Positions 11,432-21,620 of a stretch of DNA of 64,000 bases are shown here, piece by piece. Position numbers and translations under genes: made by a program. Origin of the DNA: Thereva unica (Eukaryota; Arthropoda; Insecta; Diptera; Therevidae). The notes beneath the pieces are model-generated. The model searched no databases, was not told the DNA's origin, and was given only the letters and a program-made list of their open reading frames with translations. Within the stretch, counting starts at the first letter, position 1. Each line of letters starts with the position of its first letter. The DNA is taken from the NCBI GenBank assembly GCA_949987705.1, contig OX465281.1:189769112-189833111 (forward strand), in the 5' to 3' direction.

Positions 11432-11789
11432 TTGACGTGACAACGTCTATTAAAACGATGAACGCCGGCTGCATGCACGAAAAATGATGACTCATTGTCC
11501 CGTTATGTCCCGTTATGTCCCGTTATCTCCCGAAGTAATTTTAAAAATTTGATCGTAGTAATCTTATAAATTTGATTAAAATTGTCAATATTAATTAGAT
11601 TAAATTTGTCAAATTGTCAACAATAAGCAAAGCAAGCCAAACACTCTGTCGCCTAACTGGGTGCCGGTGTATAAGAAAATAGTGAACATTACACTGACGA
11701 AAACTGTGAAATGCAAACGATAACAGTTTCCTTGCGTTCCTGCTTGTGCTATTATTACAAGTCGCAAGGTGGGACGTTTACTGTTATTA

Positions 11790-13102
11790 TCTATAATATA
11801 AAAATAAGTCGGGTTTTCCTTCCAGACGCTATAATTAGAGAACGCACGATCCGATTTCCACGGTTTTGCATTCGTTGGAAAGGTCTCGGGCTCCGTGAGG
11901 TTTATAGCAAAACAATTTCAACAGAAAAGCAGGCGTTTGGTCCATAGCAGCCATCTCAAGAGGGCGGATTACCATTTTCTTTACAACCCCTCGACATGGA
12001 TATCAAATGAAAGGTTATGGTAAGTAGAACACCAAAAGCAATATAGTATACTCAATATATCAATAAAGTATACTCAGTATATCGTTTGGTCCATGGCGAT
12101 CATCTCAAACGGGCGGATTACCATTTTCTTCACAACCCCTTCGAGATGGGTATCAAATGAGAGAGTATGATAAGTAGAACACATAAGCAATATAGTATAC
12201 TCAATATATATCCTTTTGTTCCAAAGCGGCCATCTTCAGAGGTTGGATTACCATTATCTTCACACCGCTCGATAAGGATTTCAAATGAAAGGGCATGATA
12301 AGTAGAACACCATAAGCAATATAGTATACTCAATATATCGTTTGGTGCATGGCGGTCATCTCAAGAGGGAGGATGATCATTTTCTTCACTACCCCCTCGA
12401 CTTTGGTATCAAATGAAAGGGCATTATAAGAAGAATGCCATAGACTATGTCTTTAGATTCATGGCGGCCATCTCAAGAGGGCGGATTGCCATTTTCTTCA
12501 CAACACCCGAGACATGGGTATCAAATGAAAGGCTATGAAAAGTAGAACACCATAAGCAATATAGTATACTCAATTTATAATTTGGTCCATGGCGGCCATC
12601 TCAAAAGGGCGGTTTACCATTTTCTTCAAAACTCCTTCTAGATGGGTATCAAATGAAAGAGTATGATAAGTAGAACAATAAGCAATATAGTATACTCAAT
12701 ATATCGTTTGGTCCATAGCGGCCATCTCAAGAGGGCGGATTACCATTTTCTTCACAACCCCTTCGAGATGGGTATCAAATGAGAGAGTATGATAAGTAGA
12801 ACACCATATGCAATATAGTATACTGAATATATCGTTTGGTCCATAGCGGCCATCTCAAGAGTGCGGATTAATATTTTCTTCACAACCCCTTCGACATGGG
12901 TATCAAATGAAAGAGTATGATAAGTAGAACACCATAGGCAATATAGTATACTCAATATATCATTTGGTCCTTGGCGGTCATCTCCCGAAATCAATTTTCC
13001 CAGATTTGTTCTTTTTTCACTATAGCTTTTTCCTATCGCAGACTGTGTCCTCATAATCTTATTTTATTGAAAGGCGTTGCAACGCACGCGGGTTTTTGCT
13101 AG
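11790..13102 (+). mobile_element. Nonautonomous Helentron/Helitron (DINE-like)
   Basis: It begins TCTATAATATAAAAATAAG and ends with a small hairpin (ggcgttgcaacgc, near 13072), then acgcgggtttttgCTAG at 13099-13102. The reverse-strand relative at 21621-23779 ends the same way (CTAGcaaaaacc), and homology extends about 100 bases inward. There are no terminal inverted repeats and no target duplication, as expected for rolling-circle elements. The core is a minisatellite array. Confidence 0.75.
11930..12985 (+). repeat. Helentron minisatellite array, about 8 units
   Basis: Units of roughly 110-150 bases carry a GGCGGCCATCTCAAGAGGGC motif, then atgggtatcaaatgaaag, then agcaatatagtatactcaat. The motif gtatcaaatga recurs near 12000, 12150, 12408, 12519, 12645, 12771 and 12900. 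The same core is found at 23050-23310, 24230-24815 and 39233-41900. Confidence 0.85.
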
Positions 13103-13178
13103 TTTAATATAAATGATTCAATTTTATTCATAAAAGTATGCAATCATTTCATCAATGTTTTCTCATGACGTTGTCACG

Positions 13179-13622
13179 TTAAACTATCGTCCGTAAACCC
13201 TCTTTACAGACAACAAATTTTTTTTTATTTATATAAGGTTTCTTACGTGCCACTCGAGAGTTATACCCATGACGACGTATGGCTCGTCGAATTGTTTTCG
13301 CATGAATTTCTTTATTTAATTCATTTTTAAAGTGTGCTGCAATAGCCGTTGAAGTAATTTTAGGATCAATTTTAACCATCGACATAATTTTTCTTTCGTC
13401 ACGGCTTGTTATCTTCTGATGTCGTCCTCTACCAGGCTTATTTCTTAAAATATCTCGATTTTTAAACCTTTTAATAACGCTTCTTATTGTAAATCTACTT
13501 CGCCCAACTATTGTGCCAATTTCACTATATGACTTATTTTGTTTATGAAGTTTTAGAATTAACTCCCTTTCTGTTAAATTTGTTTCCTTTCGTTTGTTTT
13601 CCATTTTATTTACTTTAAACAC
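13179..13622 (-). pseudogene. Tc1 transposase, N-terminal DNA-binding half
   Basis: About 147 codons beginning near 13622. Residues about 10-60 form a helix-turn-helix (ELILKLHKQNKSYSEIGTIV), residues about 65-75 include a GRGRHQK hinge motif, and a second helix-turn-helix follows (TIRRAIRRHGY). The frame leaves transposase sequence after RKKPYINKK near 13215, where inserted DNA begins. The C-terminal half resumes at about 11430. Confidence 0.9.
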
Positions 13623-14701
13623 TTTTCATTTGCACAAAACTGTAGCAAAGGGACTTCAAAATTTAAAAATAATATAACGGGACTTCCCCGGATTTCGAAG
13701 CCCTTTATTACATAATCCAAGTAGGGTTACCAGCTCCCAATTACAGATACTTTTTGAAGTGTGCCCACAATTTTGTCCCTTCGAATTTAACTAACTTCCG
13801 TATTTTTGTTATATTATTTTTTTAAAGTTTTATTTTTCTATGAAATGTTTTGTTTATTTGATAATAAAGATACTAAAGATTAAAATTGTGAAGAAATGTT
13901 TGAAGTGTTTACGCTTTGTTTTCACTTATTGTCAAAAATATTAATTAACTGCAAGTGTGCCCACAATTTTGTCCGGCACTGTATGTTGCAGTAGTTTATT
14001 AGAGAACGCGTGGTAAGACACATTGAATAAGCAGTATTTTGACATTGACTACTCCTATAAAGCCTTTTGTAATTTTTTTTGTAGTCCCTGTGACTTTTTT
14101 TGTCTAAAAAATCCTTATTTCTATCAATTTTTAGTCATCCATTTTGACAACAATGGCAATGACAACTTCATATGATGTTTTTTAGAAATTGGCATGCAGT
14201 GCGAAGCAGTTTTTTAGAAATTAGCCTAAGACAAGGCAGCGCAGTGCAGTGCAGTGCAAGGCAGTGAAGTTAATGTGAGTTGCCACGTTCAGTTACAACA
14301 AGTCTAAATTTCACTTCGCAGTGCTGCACTGCACTGCTTTTCAATGTAGTTCAGGCTTTAAATCAGAATTAGCAGCAGCAGCAGACTTTTTATTTGACAG
14401 TTGCTCCGTGAAATACATTAAATTGTTTTTGAATTTCCGTTTGTTATATTTAAGTGAAAGTTCAAGTAAAAACAGTATTTATTGTTAATACTATTTAACT
14501 TGTGTTCAATTTAATCAATTTTTCTTCAAATATAATAACTTGTTTTTTAATTTCCGTTATATTTCAGTAAAAATTCAAGCAAAATCAGTATTTATAATTA
14601 ACATTATTCAACTTGTGTTCAATATGTTAATAGAATTTGATTTTTTTAATAAATTAATGCTAGTTATTACAATATATCTGCAATATTGTAGCTACGTTAA
14701 A

Positions 14702-15841
14702 ATGTTTAGTGCAAAAACTAGGATCTGGACAAGAGACATGAACAGTTTCTACAATAAAATATTCCAAATTATGAAAAATAGAGACGACGAACAATTCCAA
14801 TTTGAATTGTTGTTTAATTTATTAAAGAACCGACTTATTCGAAGTAGTTACAGAAGACCAATAGAATCTGAATGCCGTTTGGTGCTGACTTTAGTGTAAG
14901 CAAAATATTTGAAATAATTACGTCTTTTAAACGGGGTTTATTTTTTCTAGATATCTATCACAAGGAGCTTCATGGCGTACCCTTTCATGAGCATTTCGTA
15001 TAGGATACACTACTGTGCGCGAAATCATTCTGGAAACATGTGAAGATATCTGGGATGAGTTACACAGTATTTATCTTGCACCACCCAATGAAAACGAATG
15101 GGAAAAAATATCGCTTGATATTTACGCTTCCACAGGACTGCCAAATTGCGTCGGTGCGATAGATGGGAAACATATCAGAATCCAATGTCCCCCGAATGGC
15201 AATTCAGTTTATTACAATTATAAACACTACCACAGTATAGTTTTACTTGCTGCTTGCGATAGCAATTATTGCTTTACTGCTGTGGACATAGGGGCTTATG
15301 GCAGTCAGAGTGACGGTGAAGTGTTAGCGCAGAGCGCTTTTGGAGAAAAATTTTGAAGGGTACTTTAAATTTACCGAAAGAAAAAAATCTTCCCAATTCT
15401 AATGTTGCTTTACCTTTTTATTTTGTCGGAGATTCTGCATTTCCCTTAAAAAGACATATAATGAGGCCATATCCAGGGAGAAATCTTAAAAGGAAAAGGG
15501 AAAATTTTAACAAAATCCTATCTTCGGCAAGAGTGTCGATTGAGAATACTTTTGGAGTCATTACAGCCAGATGGAGAGTACTACAAAATTCTCTAAACTT
15601 GTTCCCTGAAAATGCGGAAAAAATTGTGAAAGCTGTAGTAGTTTTACATAATTTTGTAAAAATGAATGACGCCCAGTACTGCCCACCAAACTATACAGAC
15701 AATACCAACGAAAATTTAGAAGGACTTTGGAGAAAGACAGCTCAGCCTCTACCAAGAAGCGTTCTTTTTACCAGGTTTAATGCAACTCGATCAGCATTTC
15801 AACAACGCGATATTTTAAAAGATTATTTGACAGACACATGA
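14702..15841 (+). pseudogene. PIF/Harbinger DDE transposase with one intron
   Basis: Exon 1 is 14702-14895, a 55-base GTAAGC...CTAG intron follows (14896-14950), and exon 2 runs to the stop at 15839-15841. The domain is DDE_Tnp_4 type: first Asp in [10 protein letters not shown] near 15155, second in FVGDSAFPL near 15425, and Glu in SARVSIENTFGV near 15540, then KAVVVLHNFVKM. Total is about 360 codons, normal for the family. Two lesions silence it: TGA at 14988-14990 and a one-base frame change in an A run near 15347. The exon join restores frame, which supports the intron. Confidence 0.85.
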
Positions 15842-16396
15842 TTTTTTAATAAATATATTGAAAGAAAAAACAAAAGCGTTATTATTTCATAGAGCGAACC
15901 AATGTAATTTTTAACCAAATTTTATAAATAGTTTCAGATATAGGCTATCTCTATTTACTTAAAGTTCAGATTATTGATTTGCTATTGAGAACCTCAAAAA
16001 GTGCAGATGATTGAATTAAACGTTAATCACACGTTGGGAAATAACTAGTAATATGCCCGGGCGCAAAGTTTTCGATTGCAAAGGTTCAAAAACTCCAAAG
16101 GAACAGCTGTATAATTCAGTACTTTTAATTTATTCTAAATAAAAAACATTGTTATAACAGTGGAGTGTCTTACTAATTAAAAGAATTTAAAAAAATCATT
16201 AAATTAAAAAAAAGAAAAACTTCATAATATTTACATCACAGTTCAATAGTGTCTTACCAACTAAATGGAACATAAAAATTCAATAAATTCAAAAAAAAAA
16301 AAAGCATTTTCAAGAAAGAAATAACATTTTACATTTTGCTAACATCATTTTCTAAAACTTTAGCAATTTCGCTATGCACTAACGACGTAATCTTAT
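15842..16396. other. Intergenic spacer between the two Harbinger genes
   Basis: AT-rich sequence between convergent genes, with A-rich stretches near 16200-16300. AATAAA-like signals occur on the plus strand near 15849. No other feature seen. Confidence 0.4.
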
Positions 16397-16613
16397 TTAG
16401 ACTTGCGATCGCTGTGCAAATGTTAGGCCGCTATTTTCTATGTCTCTTGCAAGCCCTAAAAAGCACAATTGAAGTGGAGATGACATTGAAGCACCTTCAA
16501 ATGATTTGTCTGCACTTTGTATAAGTTTACTCATTTCTTCGTGAGTATTCCGCAATAGCACCTCAGAATGCAACCTACTTCGAGGCTTTCGCCGAAACGA
16601 AGGGTTAGCATTA

Positions 16614-17297
16614 GGCAAGGCGCAAATTGAGACGCGTATAGCGCGTGTGAGCTGACATGACGCGACCAGCATGACACGCACGTGTCACACGCGTAGCGCG
16701 GTGATCCGTATATTGAGACGCAGTTTCGATGTGACACTATGTGCAATGTCTGGCTCGCGGAAGAAAAAATTGTTATTAGAGTTGTTAAGTTCAGAATCAG
16801 AATCAGATAATGATGCTGAGGACAAAATGTTTCTAAATTATTTAGCGACAAAAAAATTGAAATCACCCAATAAATATATCCTATTAGAATGGGAAAAATG
16901 TGGACAATTTAGAACCACAAGTAGTCTTCATGTAGTTCGGGTTTTTTAGGTCATAAAGCTCTCTGTGCCCCCTCACAGCCTCGATTAACCTTTCTTCAGC
17001 CATAGGTAGGTATTTAAAAACACAGTAATCAAAAACAAACTAAAATAGTGGAAGAGAAAGAACAAGAAAATAATTTCAAGAAGAAATTTAGAAATACACT
17101 TGTTACTTGTTGACACGACCGGCACGAGAAACTGTGGTTCGACCACAAAGCCACGCGTGTCGTAGATTACGCGAGTCGTGCCACCTCGCGTCCACTAGTT
17201 AATTTGCGCGACTCTATTAGTTTCCCATGGTTACAGAAAATCGCGCTGCGTTGCGCCACCCCACACGCGCTATACGCGTCTTAATTTGCGCCTTGCC
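16614..17297. mobile_element. 684-base TIR element inside the MADF gene
   Basis: The ends match as inverted repeats for about 33 bases starting GGCAAGGCGCAAATT and including GACGCGTATAGCGCGTGTG. TA is present on both sides (16612-16613, 17298-17299). The interior contains a short open frame from about 16746 (MSGSRKKKLLLELLSSESES) that may be a remnant of a transposase N-terminus. CpG-rich ends contrast with the AT-rich host. A TA duplication fits Tc1/mariner or ISL2EU-type families; class not settled. Confidence 0.75.
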
Positions 17298-17866
17298 TAG
17301 TGTCTGAAGTGTTTGCAGCGGAATCGGGTGAACTTGCAGCTGCAGGTTCAGGGCAAACGTTATTCTCCAAAGTCTCATCAAATAGCAGTGAACCATCTGA
17401 GTCAATTTCCAAATCTGGTTAGAAATTGGAATATAGCTCACCTACAGATAGTTCACTATCATTAGTGTAATTGCTTATTGTTCTAAAAGTACAAAATATG
17501 TAAATTAAAATCAATTGATAGCCCATTGTAATTTACATACCTATTATTGCTACATGGAACATCAAGCAAAAACAACATGTTGTTAAAAAATTTCCACTGC
17601 TTGTTCGGAGAAGCTGCAGCAGATCCCGTTGTGGTACTTCGTTTTTTCCTGTCCCGGTTGAACCGATCTCGCAGAGTTTTCCACCTTTTACGAATGCCTT
17701 AAACTGGAATTAAAAATTTTTATTTTCTATACCAATAATATTTACTTTAATACATACCACTTCTTTTTAATTCCTTCGCAATGGCAGTCCATGCCTTTAA
17801 TTTTAAATCTTCCCTTCGATATCCTGATTTCGATTTATCGTACAATATTTCATTTGGTCTCACTAA

Positions 17867-18272
17867 GGGCCGATTTCACAGTGCGAATTTAAGTATAAAA
17901 ATTAACTTAAGTTATACAATACTTAAGTATGTATGCCTCTTTCACAGTCGCTACTTAAAATATACTTAAGTGTAACTTAAGTAGGCATTTCTCTAGACTT
18001 AAGTTTTGCTTAAATCAGAATGCATAGAAAATTCAAATGTCAGTTGATTCCAGTACATTTCAAGGAAAACGCGATTAAAAGAAAATTTTACATGTAAAGT
18101 TCGGCTATTGTAAGTTCATAATTTACAATATTGAAGTGCCGCCGTAAGAAACAAATATAATAGTAAGAAGAAAAAATTGCACTGTGAAACGGAATTTGAC
18201 TTAAGTTATACTTAAGTGAGACAATTTACTTAAATTTAAGCAAAACTTAAGTTCGCACTGTGAAACCAGCCC
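17867..18272. mobile_element. 406-base Harbinger-type MITE with CTTAAG-rich ends
   Basis: The ends GGGCCGATTTCACAGTGCGA and the reverse complement GGGCTGGTTTCACAGTGCGA form TIRs flanked by TAA (17864-17866, 18273-18275). The subterminal regions contain many acttaag/cttaagt motifs. Removing the element plus one TAA makes the MADF N-terminal reading frame continuous, which dates the insertion after the MADF gene was coding. Confidence 0.85.
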
Positions 18273-18514
18273 TAATTCTATTAATTTTTCCTCCATTTTT
18301 TTAAACACTCAGAAAAAAAATCACGTCGTTTATAAATGCACGTCACACTTTGAAATGTCAAAAAATGCTGCCACCTGGCCAAAGCTGCAAAATTAGAATT
18401 AGCGGTGAAAAAGCAGCAGCAGCAATTGCTGCTGTTTTTGTTGTCATGTAACCACCATGAACCAATAGGAACAGTTTGCTGCCGTTGCTGCTGCCGTTTC
18501 TGAATGGGCCTTAA

Positions 18515-18900
18515 GAGGCCATATTTTAAGAATACTGCTAAGCCTATAAAATCAGTACAGTCTGCATTTTTGAGGTACGGAGTAGCCAACAGCACAACAG
18601 GCCCAGGTCGCGCCCGTGGTACTCCTTAGACTTAACACCGTATGTAAAAAAAGAAGTCTTACAAGATTTCGAAAAAAACGATAGTAATGTTTTAGTTGTA
18701 AACACATTATTATCGAGATACAGAAATAAACAAAAATGGAATTTGGATAAAAATCTTTTCGAGTGTAAATTTCTGGAAAGTGAAGTGGATGCTTCTGAAA
18801 TTCAAGGTCGATCTCGGTCAATTACGCTGCCTCTTAATAGTCTTTGCCTTAACTTATTTACAGAGCTGCACACCTATGCAAACTGTCCGTTCACATCTTA
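18515..18900 (+). CDS. Unrecognised open frame, partial
   Basis: From about 18545 to a stop at about 18898 the plus strand is open for about 115 codons, with no ATG at its start and no internal stop. The sequence (for example LDLTPYVKKEVLQDFEKND, RYRNKQKWNLDKNLFECKF) has the composition of a real protein. It starts close to the Harbinger right end, and I saw no continuation to the left of 10394. It may be an exon or a fragment of an old transposon gene. I do not recognise it. Confidence 0.3.
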
Positions 18901-20472
18901 AAGCCATATCTTATTGCAGCACACACAATCTTTTATCTTACCCCAAAACTGTCATCGTCTCGATAAAAATGTTTATTTAAAGTCGCAGTCGTCAAAGTCG
19001 CAGTCCTAAACATTTATAAACAAATAACGAAAAATTCCAAAGAATCAATTACTCCAGCACCTTGATGGAAGCCAGGAAATCCAATTTCCACCATATTCCA
19101 ATCAGCGCCAGATTTGTGTATCTAGAATCTAGATCTAGAAAATACCGAAAGTCAGCATCGTCAGCGCTCCGTCGTCGTTCATCGTTCATCGCTTTGTTTT
19201 AGATCATCTTTCTCCAGTATGTCGTCAGCACGGCACTGGAGATTGCATTTCAGCGATGATTCAAGAATGATTGTCGAAGACAAAGGCTCGGCACAACATC
19301 AAAGTCGGACAGTGACGACCGCCTTGTTCTTAGAATATCTTAGATTTGATTTAGATCGTGAGGCCGAAGATAGCGGCACGGGAGTGCAAATGGTATATTA
19401 GATGACCCCAGTTCGTTGCTGGGGTCATGGTAGCTCCAAAATTAACTGTCTTCTAGGAATAAATCTGGCGATATGCTACATCTACGGAAAGGGGCAGGAA
19501 ATTAAAAGATATTAGATACAAGCAGGAAGACGCTAGACTTTGGGGTGTGGGAAATATTTTTATCAAGGAAGTGTGGGAAATGAAGGTGTTTTGATATAAG
19601 AAAGAGCGACTTGTTAACTTGATGTCCCATTTTGGGGAAAATTTTCATTTTTTCGTAAATTTTAATCGAATAAAAAGTGATCTTTTTAGTTATGTAAAGT
19701 TGCACTTGATAATTTGCTAAACAAGTCACTTCTAAATATTAAGTAAATATAAATTTTTATACGAGTTAGTTAGAATAGACCAGTGCAAAAGCGCTTTTTA
19801 AAAGCCAAAAACTAGAAAAATTCTTAGCAGTATATGGATGGCGGGAAAATTTAGGAGAAATGCTTCATAAACAAGGAAAAAATCGTGAGCACCAGGTGAC
19901 CGTTTGGCAAGTGTTGTTGCCAATTTAGCAGGTACTATTGGTGTCTTGCTCACCAATGGAAAAGGTTCCTTTGTTATTAAAACACTGGAAGTCCAATTAA
20001 TTTTTTCTCTATTTTACAAAGTATTTACAAAGGTCTTATATACAACTGTTACACAAGTTACATGTGAATTATATTTACCCAAGAAAAAATGATTTTAAGA
20101 AAAGTGCGTTTTTGTTTTCTTGATGACGTATTATGATACGCCACAACCTGAAGGGGGCGGGGGTGCCAAAATGTGGGTTTTGGGGGATTAAACGTGTTTT
20201 TTTACGATTTCTGAGAAAAGTAGACCTCCTATCCAAAAACGTGAAGTATAAAAGTTGTAGATAATTAAAAAATCTAGAGTTTTCATTTACACTATTTTTC
20301 GACATAACCTCAAAACTTGGAAAAACTGATTTTTTCATTTATCATTTTTAACTTTCACAAAATGATCCGAAAAGCCCCATTTTTTAAAGCAATTGATTGT
20401 TTAGTTTAGTTTTTATGACTTTAATGTAAAACTAGTTGGGATGTGGGTTCGACCCTTTCGGTCCACACGATC
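18901..20472. other. Unassigned sequence with one short open frame
   Basis: Contains a 60-codon plus-strand frame (19219-19401, MSSARHWRLHFSDDSR) with no recognised homology and a small hairpin at 19403-19429. From about 20090 it is an AT-rich repeat-like stretch resembling 9040-9420. A GGTTCGACCC box near 20449 looks like a Pol III B box but lacks a matching A box. Confidence 0.35.
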
Positions 20473-21323
20473 AACTTCCTAGTATGACGGATGTTGAATA
20501 TTATGATTGGATATTTTAATAATAAATGAACAATAGGCAATATAGAATATATCTATAATACCGAGAATTTGTCACAATTGTTTATCAATATTTTCGCTAA
20601 AATGTCAAACTAAATGTGCGCACTTACAAGATTAGGATGACGAAAATGTATATAAAATTGATGTAATAATGTTTTTCGGTACCTCAATGAAGTCGATATA
20701 GTTTTTAGTTCGCGCGGTATCGTGCAGGTACAAAAATCACTTAAGTCATTTAAACCAAAAACCCGCTGGACCGAATATTATACAAATATTTTCAGATTAT
20801 ATTGTCGCTAATACGCTTCGAACGGCACCTCAAGTAAGTCAATATCTTTTGTGGTTCGGGCCATATCGTGTAGGTACAAAAATCACTTACGCCGCTTAAA
20901 CAAAAAAACGGCTCGACCGAATTTTATGAAAATCTTTTCAGATCATATTTTGGTTAATACTCTTCGAACGGCACCTCAACTAAGTCGATATCTTTTATAG
21001 TTCGCGCGATATCGTGCAGGTACAAAAATCACTTACGTCGCTCAAACAAAAAAACGGCTGGACCGAATTTCATGAAATTCTTTTCAGATCATATTTCGGT
21101 TAATACGCTTCGAACAACACCTCAACGAAGTCGATATCAGTTTTGGTTCGGGCGATATCGTGCAGGAAAAAATGACCACATCCGTACGCACATACACACA
21201 CACGCATACTTCCTCCCAATTTTTTGCTTAAAATGCTCCTGGGACCTTGAAAGATGAAAATACGTTGAAATTTTCGATTTCGATTTTCGGACCGATTACA
21301 ATAACTTCCTATACTGGGAAGTT
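20473..21323 (+). mobile_element. TIR element with 146-bp internal tandem repeats, complete copy
   Basis: It starts AACTTCCTAGTAT and ends with the inverted form AACTTCCCAGTAT, the latter within a perfect 21-base hairpin (21303-21323). Inside, a repeat of 146 bases recurs four times (marker cgtgcaggtac at 20721, 20867, 21013, 21159). No coding potential. A second copy on the opposite strand occupies 62859-64000. The class is unknown; no clear target duplication. Confidence 0.75.
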
Positions 21324-21329
21324 AAAAAG

Positions 21330-21560
21330 GCCATAAACAAATGAGAAACTTCTCAGTAAAAGCAAGTTGTGTATTACACAATTTTAGTCGCATGAAAGAA
21401 GGTGTCCTGGGCCAAGTTAATAAATTTGCTATAAAAAATACGGTATCGGTATTAAACTTCCCAGAAGACAATTACAAACCCAGGACCACCGCAATGAAAA
21501 ACAGATTATTTAACAGATTATTTTGCGACCAGTTCCGGATCCATTCCTCTTCAATGGAAA
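21330..21560 (+). pseudogene. PIF/Harbinger transposase C-terminal fragment
   Basis: The phrase VKASCVLHNFSRMKEG is the conserved end of Harbinger transposases; the frame continues to FRIHSSSMEI with a stop near 21563. It is a different copy from the one at 14702. A convergent MADF fragment at 23815-23963 suggests both belong to one old Harbinger element split by the Helentron at 21621. Confidence 0.7.
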
Positions 21561-21620
21561 TATAACTAACAATTTGTGCATATCATTTATTGTTTTAAGT
21601 TTAATTTTTTTATGTAAAAA

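Larger units (their letters stand above)
11432..13210. mobile_element. Short inverted-repeat element inside the Tc1 transposase, itself carrying a Helentron
   Basis: The left side begins near 11432 with gacgtgacaacgtc and the right side has the inverted match gacgttgtcacgt at 13167-13179. The transposase reading frame is interrupted exactly by this span, with T runs on both sides that could be a target duplication. The left part has a tandem cccgttatgt motif (11499-11530). No coding sequence was seen. Exact right border (13180-13210) and class are uncertain. Confidence 0.5.
10509..13981 (-). mobile_element. Tc1-like transposon with IR/DR-type ends
   Basis: The ends read CAGTGCCGGACAAAATTGTG and its reverse complement, flanked by TA at 10507-10508 and 13982-13983. 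The inverted repeats are about 230 bases, and each contains a second inner copy of the acaaaattgtgggcaca motif (near 10715 and 13768). That outer-plus-inner repeat layout is the IR/DR arrangement known from Tc1 elements such as Sleeping Beauty. The transposase is on the minus strand and is split by a later insertion. Confidence 0.9.
10463..14357. mobile_element. Harbinger-type MITE interrupted by a Tc1 element
   Basis: The left end (from 10463) and right end (to 14357) are inverted repeats over about 40 bases, starting AGCCTGAACTACATTGAAAA and continuing through a GCAGTGCAGTGCAGCACTGC tract. TTA occurs at 10460-10462 and 14358-14360. Without the Tc1 insertion and its TA duplicate the element is about 420 bases and has no coding capacity. 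The TTA duplication and length suggest a nonautonomous Harbinger family. Confidence 0.8.
16397..18296 (-). pseudogene. Harbinger accessory gene with MADF domain, interrupted by two MITEs
   Basis: The start codon is at 18296 (MEEKLIEL), then the first insertion (17867-18272), then VRPNEILYDKSKSGYRR. A 60-base intron (17698-17757), GIRKRWKTLRDRF, a second intron (17483-17540) and an acidic linker follow. A second insertion (16614-17297) precedes the C-terminal part, which ends in QRSQV at 16397. The MADF fold occupies about residues 5-95. Its Harbinger relatives are thought to bind element DNA and bring the transposase into the nucleus. An in-frame TAA at 17419-17421 and both insertions inactivate it. 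Confidence 0.85.
10397..18511 (+). mobile_element. PIF/Harbinger DNA transposon with two genes, multiply interrupted
   Basis: The left end AGGCTGCATCAGAACC and the reverse complement of the right end, AGGCCCATTCAGAAAC, form imperfect terminal inverted repeats, each followed by a GCAGCAGC-rich subterminal tract. TAA flanks both sides (10394-10396, 18512-18514), as expected for this superfamily. Inside are a plus-strand DDE transposase (14702-15841) and a convergent minus-strand MADF gene (16397-18296), the standard two-gene layout. Insertions within it account for more than half its length. Confidence 0.8.

Noticed and set aside
11930..12985. CRISPR array
   Set aside because: Repeats are long, variable and without unique spacers of constant size; eukaryotic minisatellite.
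19403..19429. Hairpin gaccccagttcgttgctggggtc as a terminator or small RNA
   Set aside because: Short isolated stem with no gene next to it and no T tract; chance is likely.
20430..20475. tRNA-like promoter (GGTTCGACCC)
   Set aside because: No A box at the right distance and no cloverleaf.
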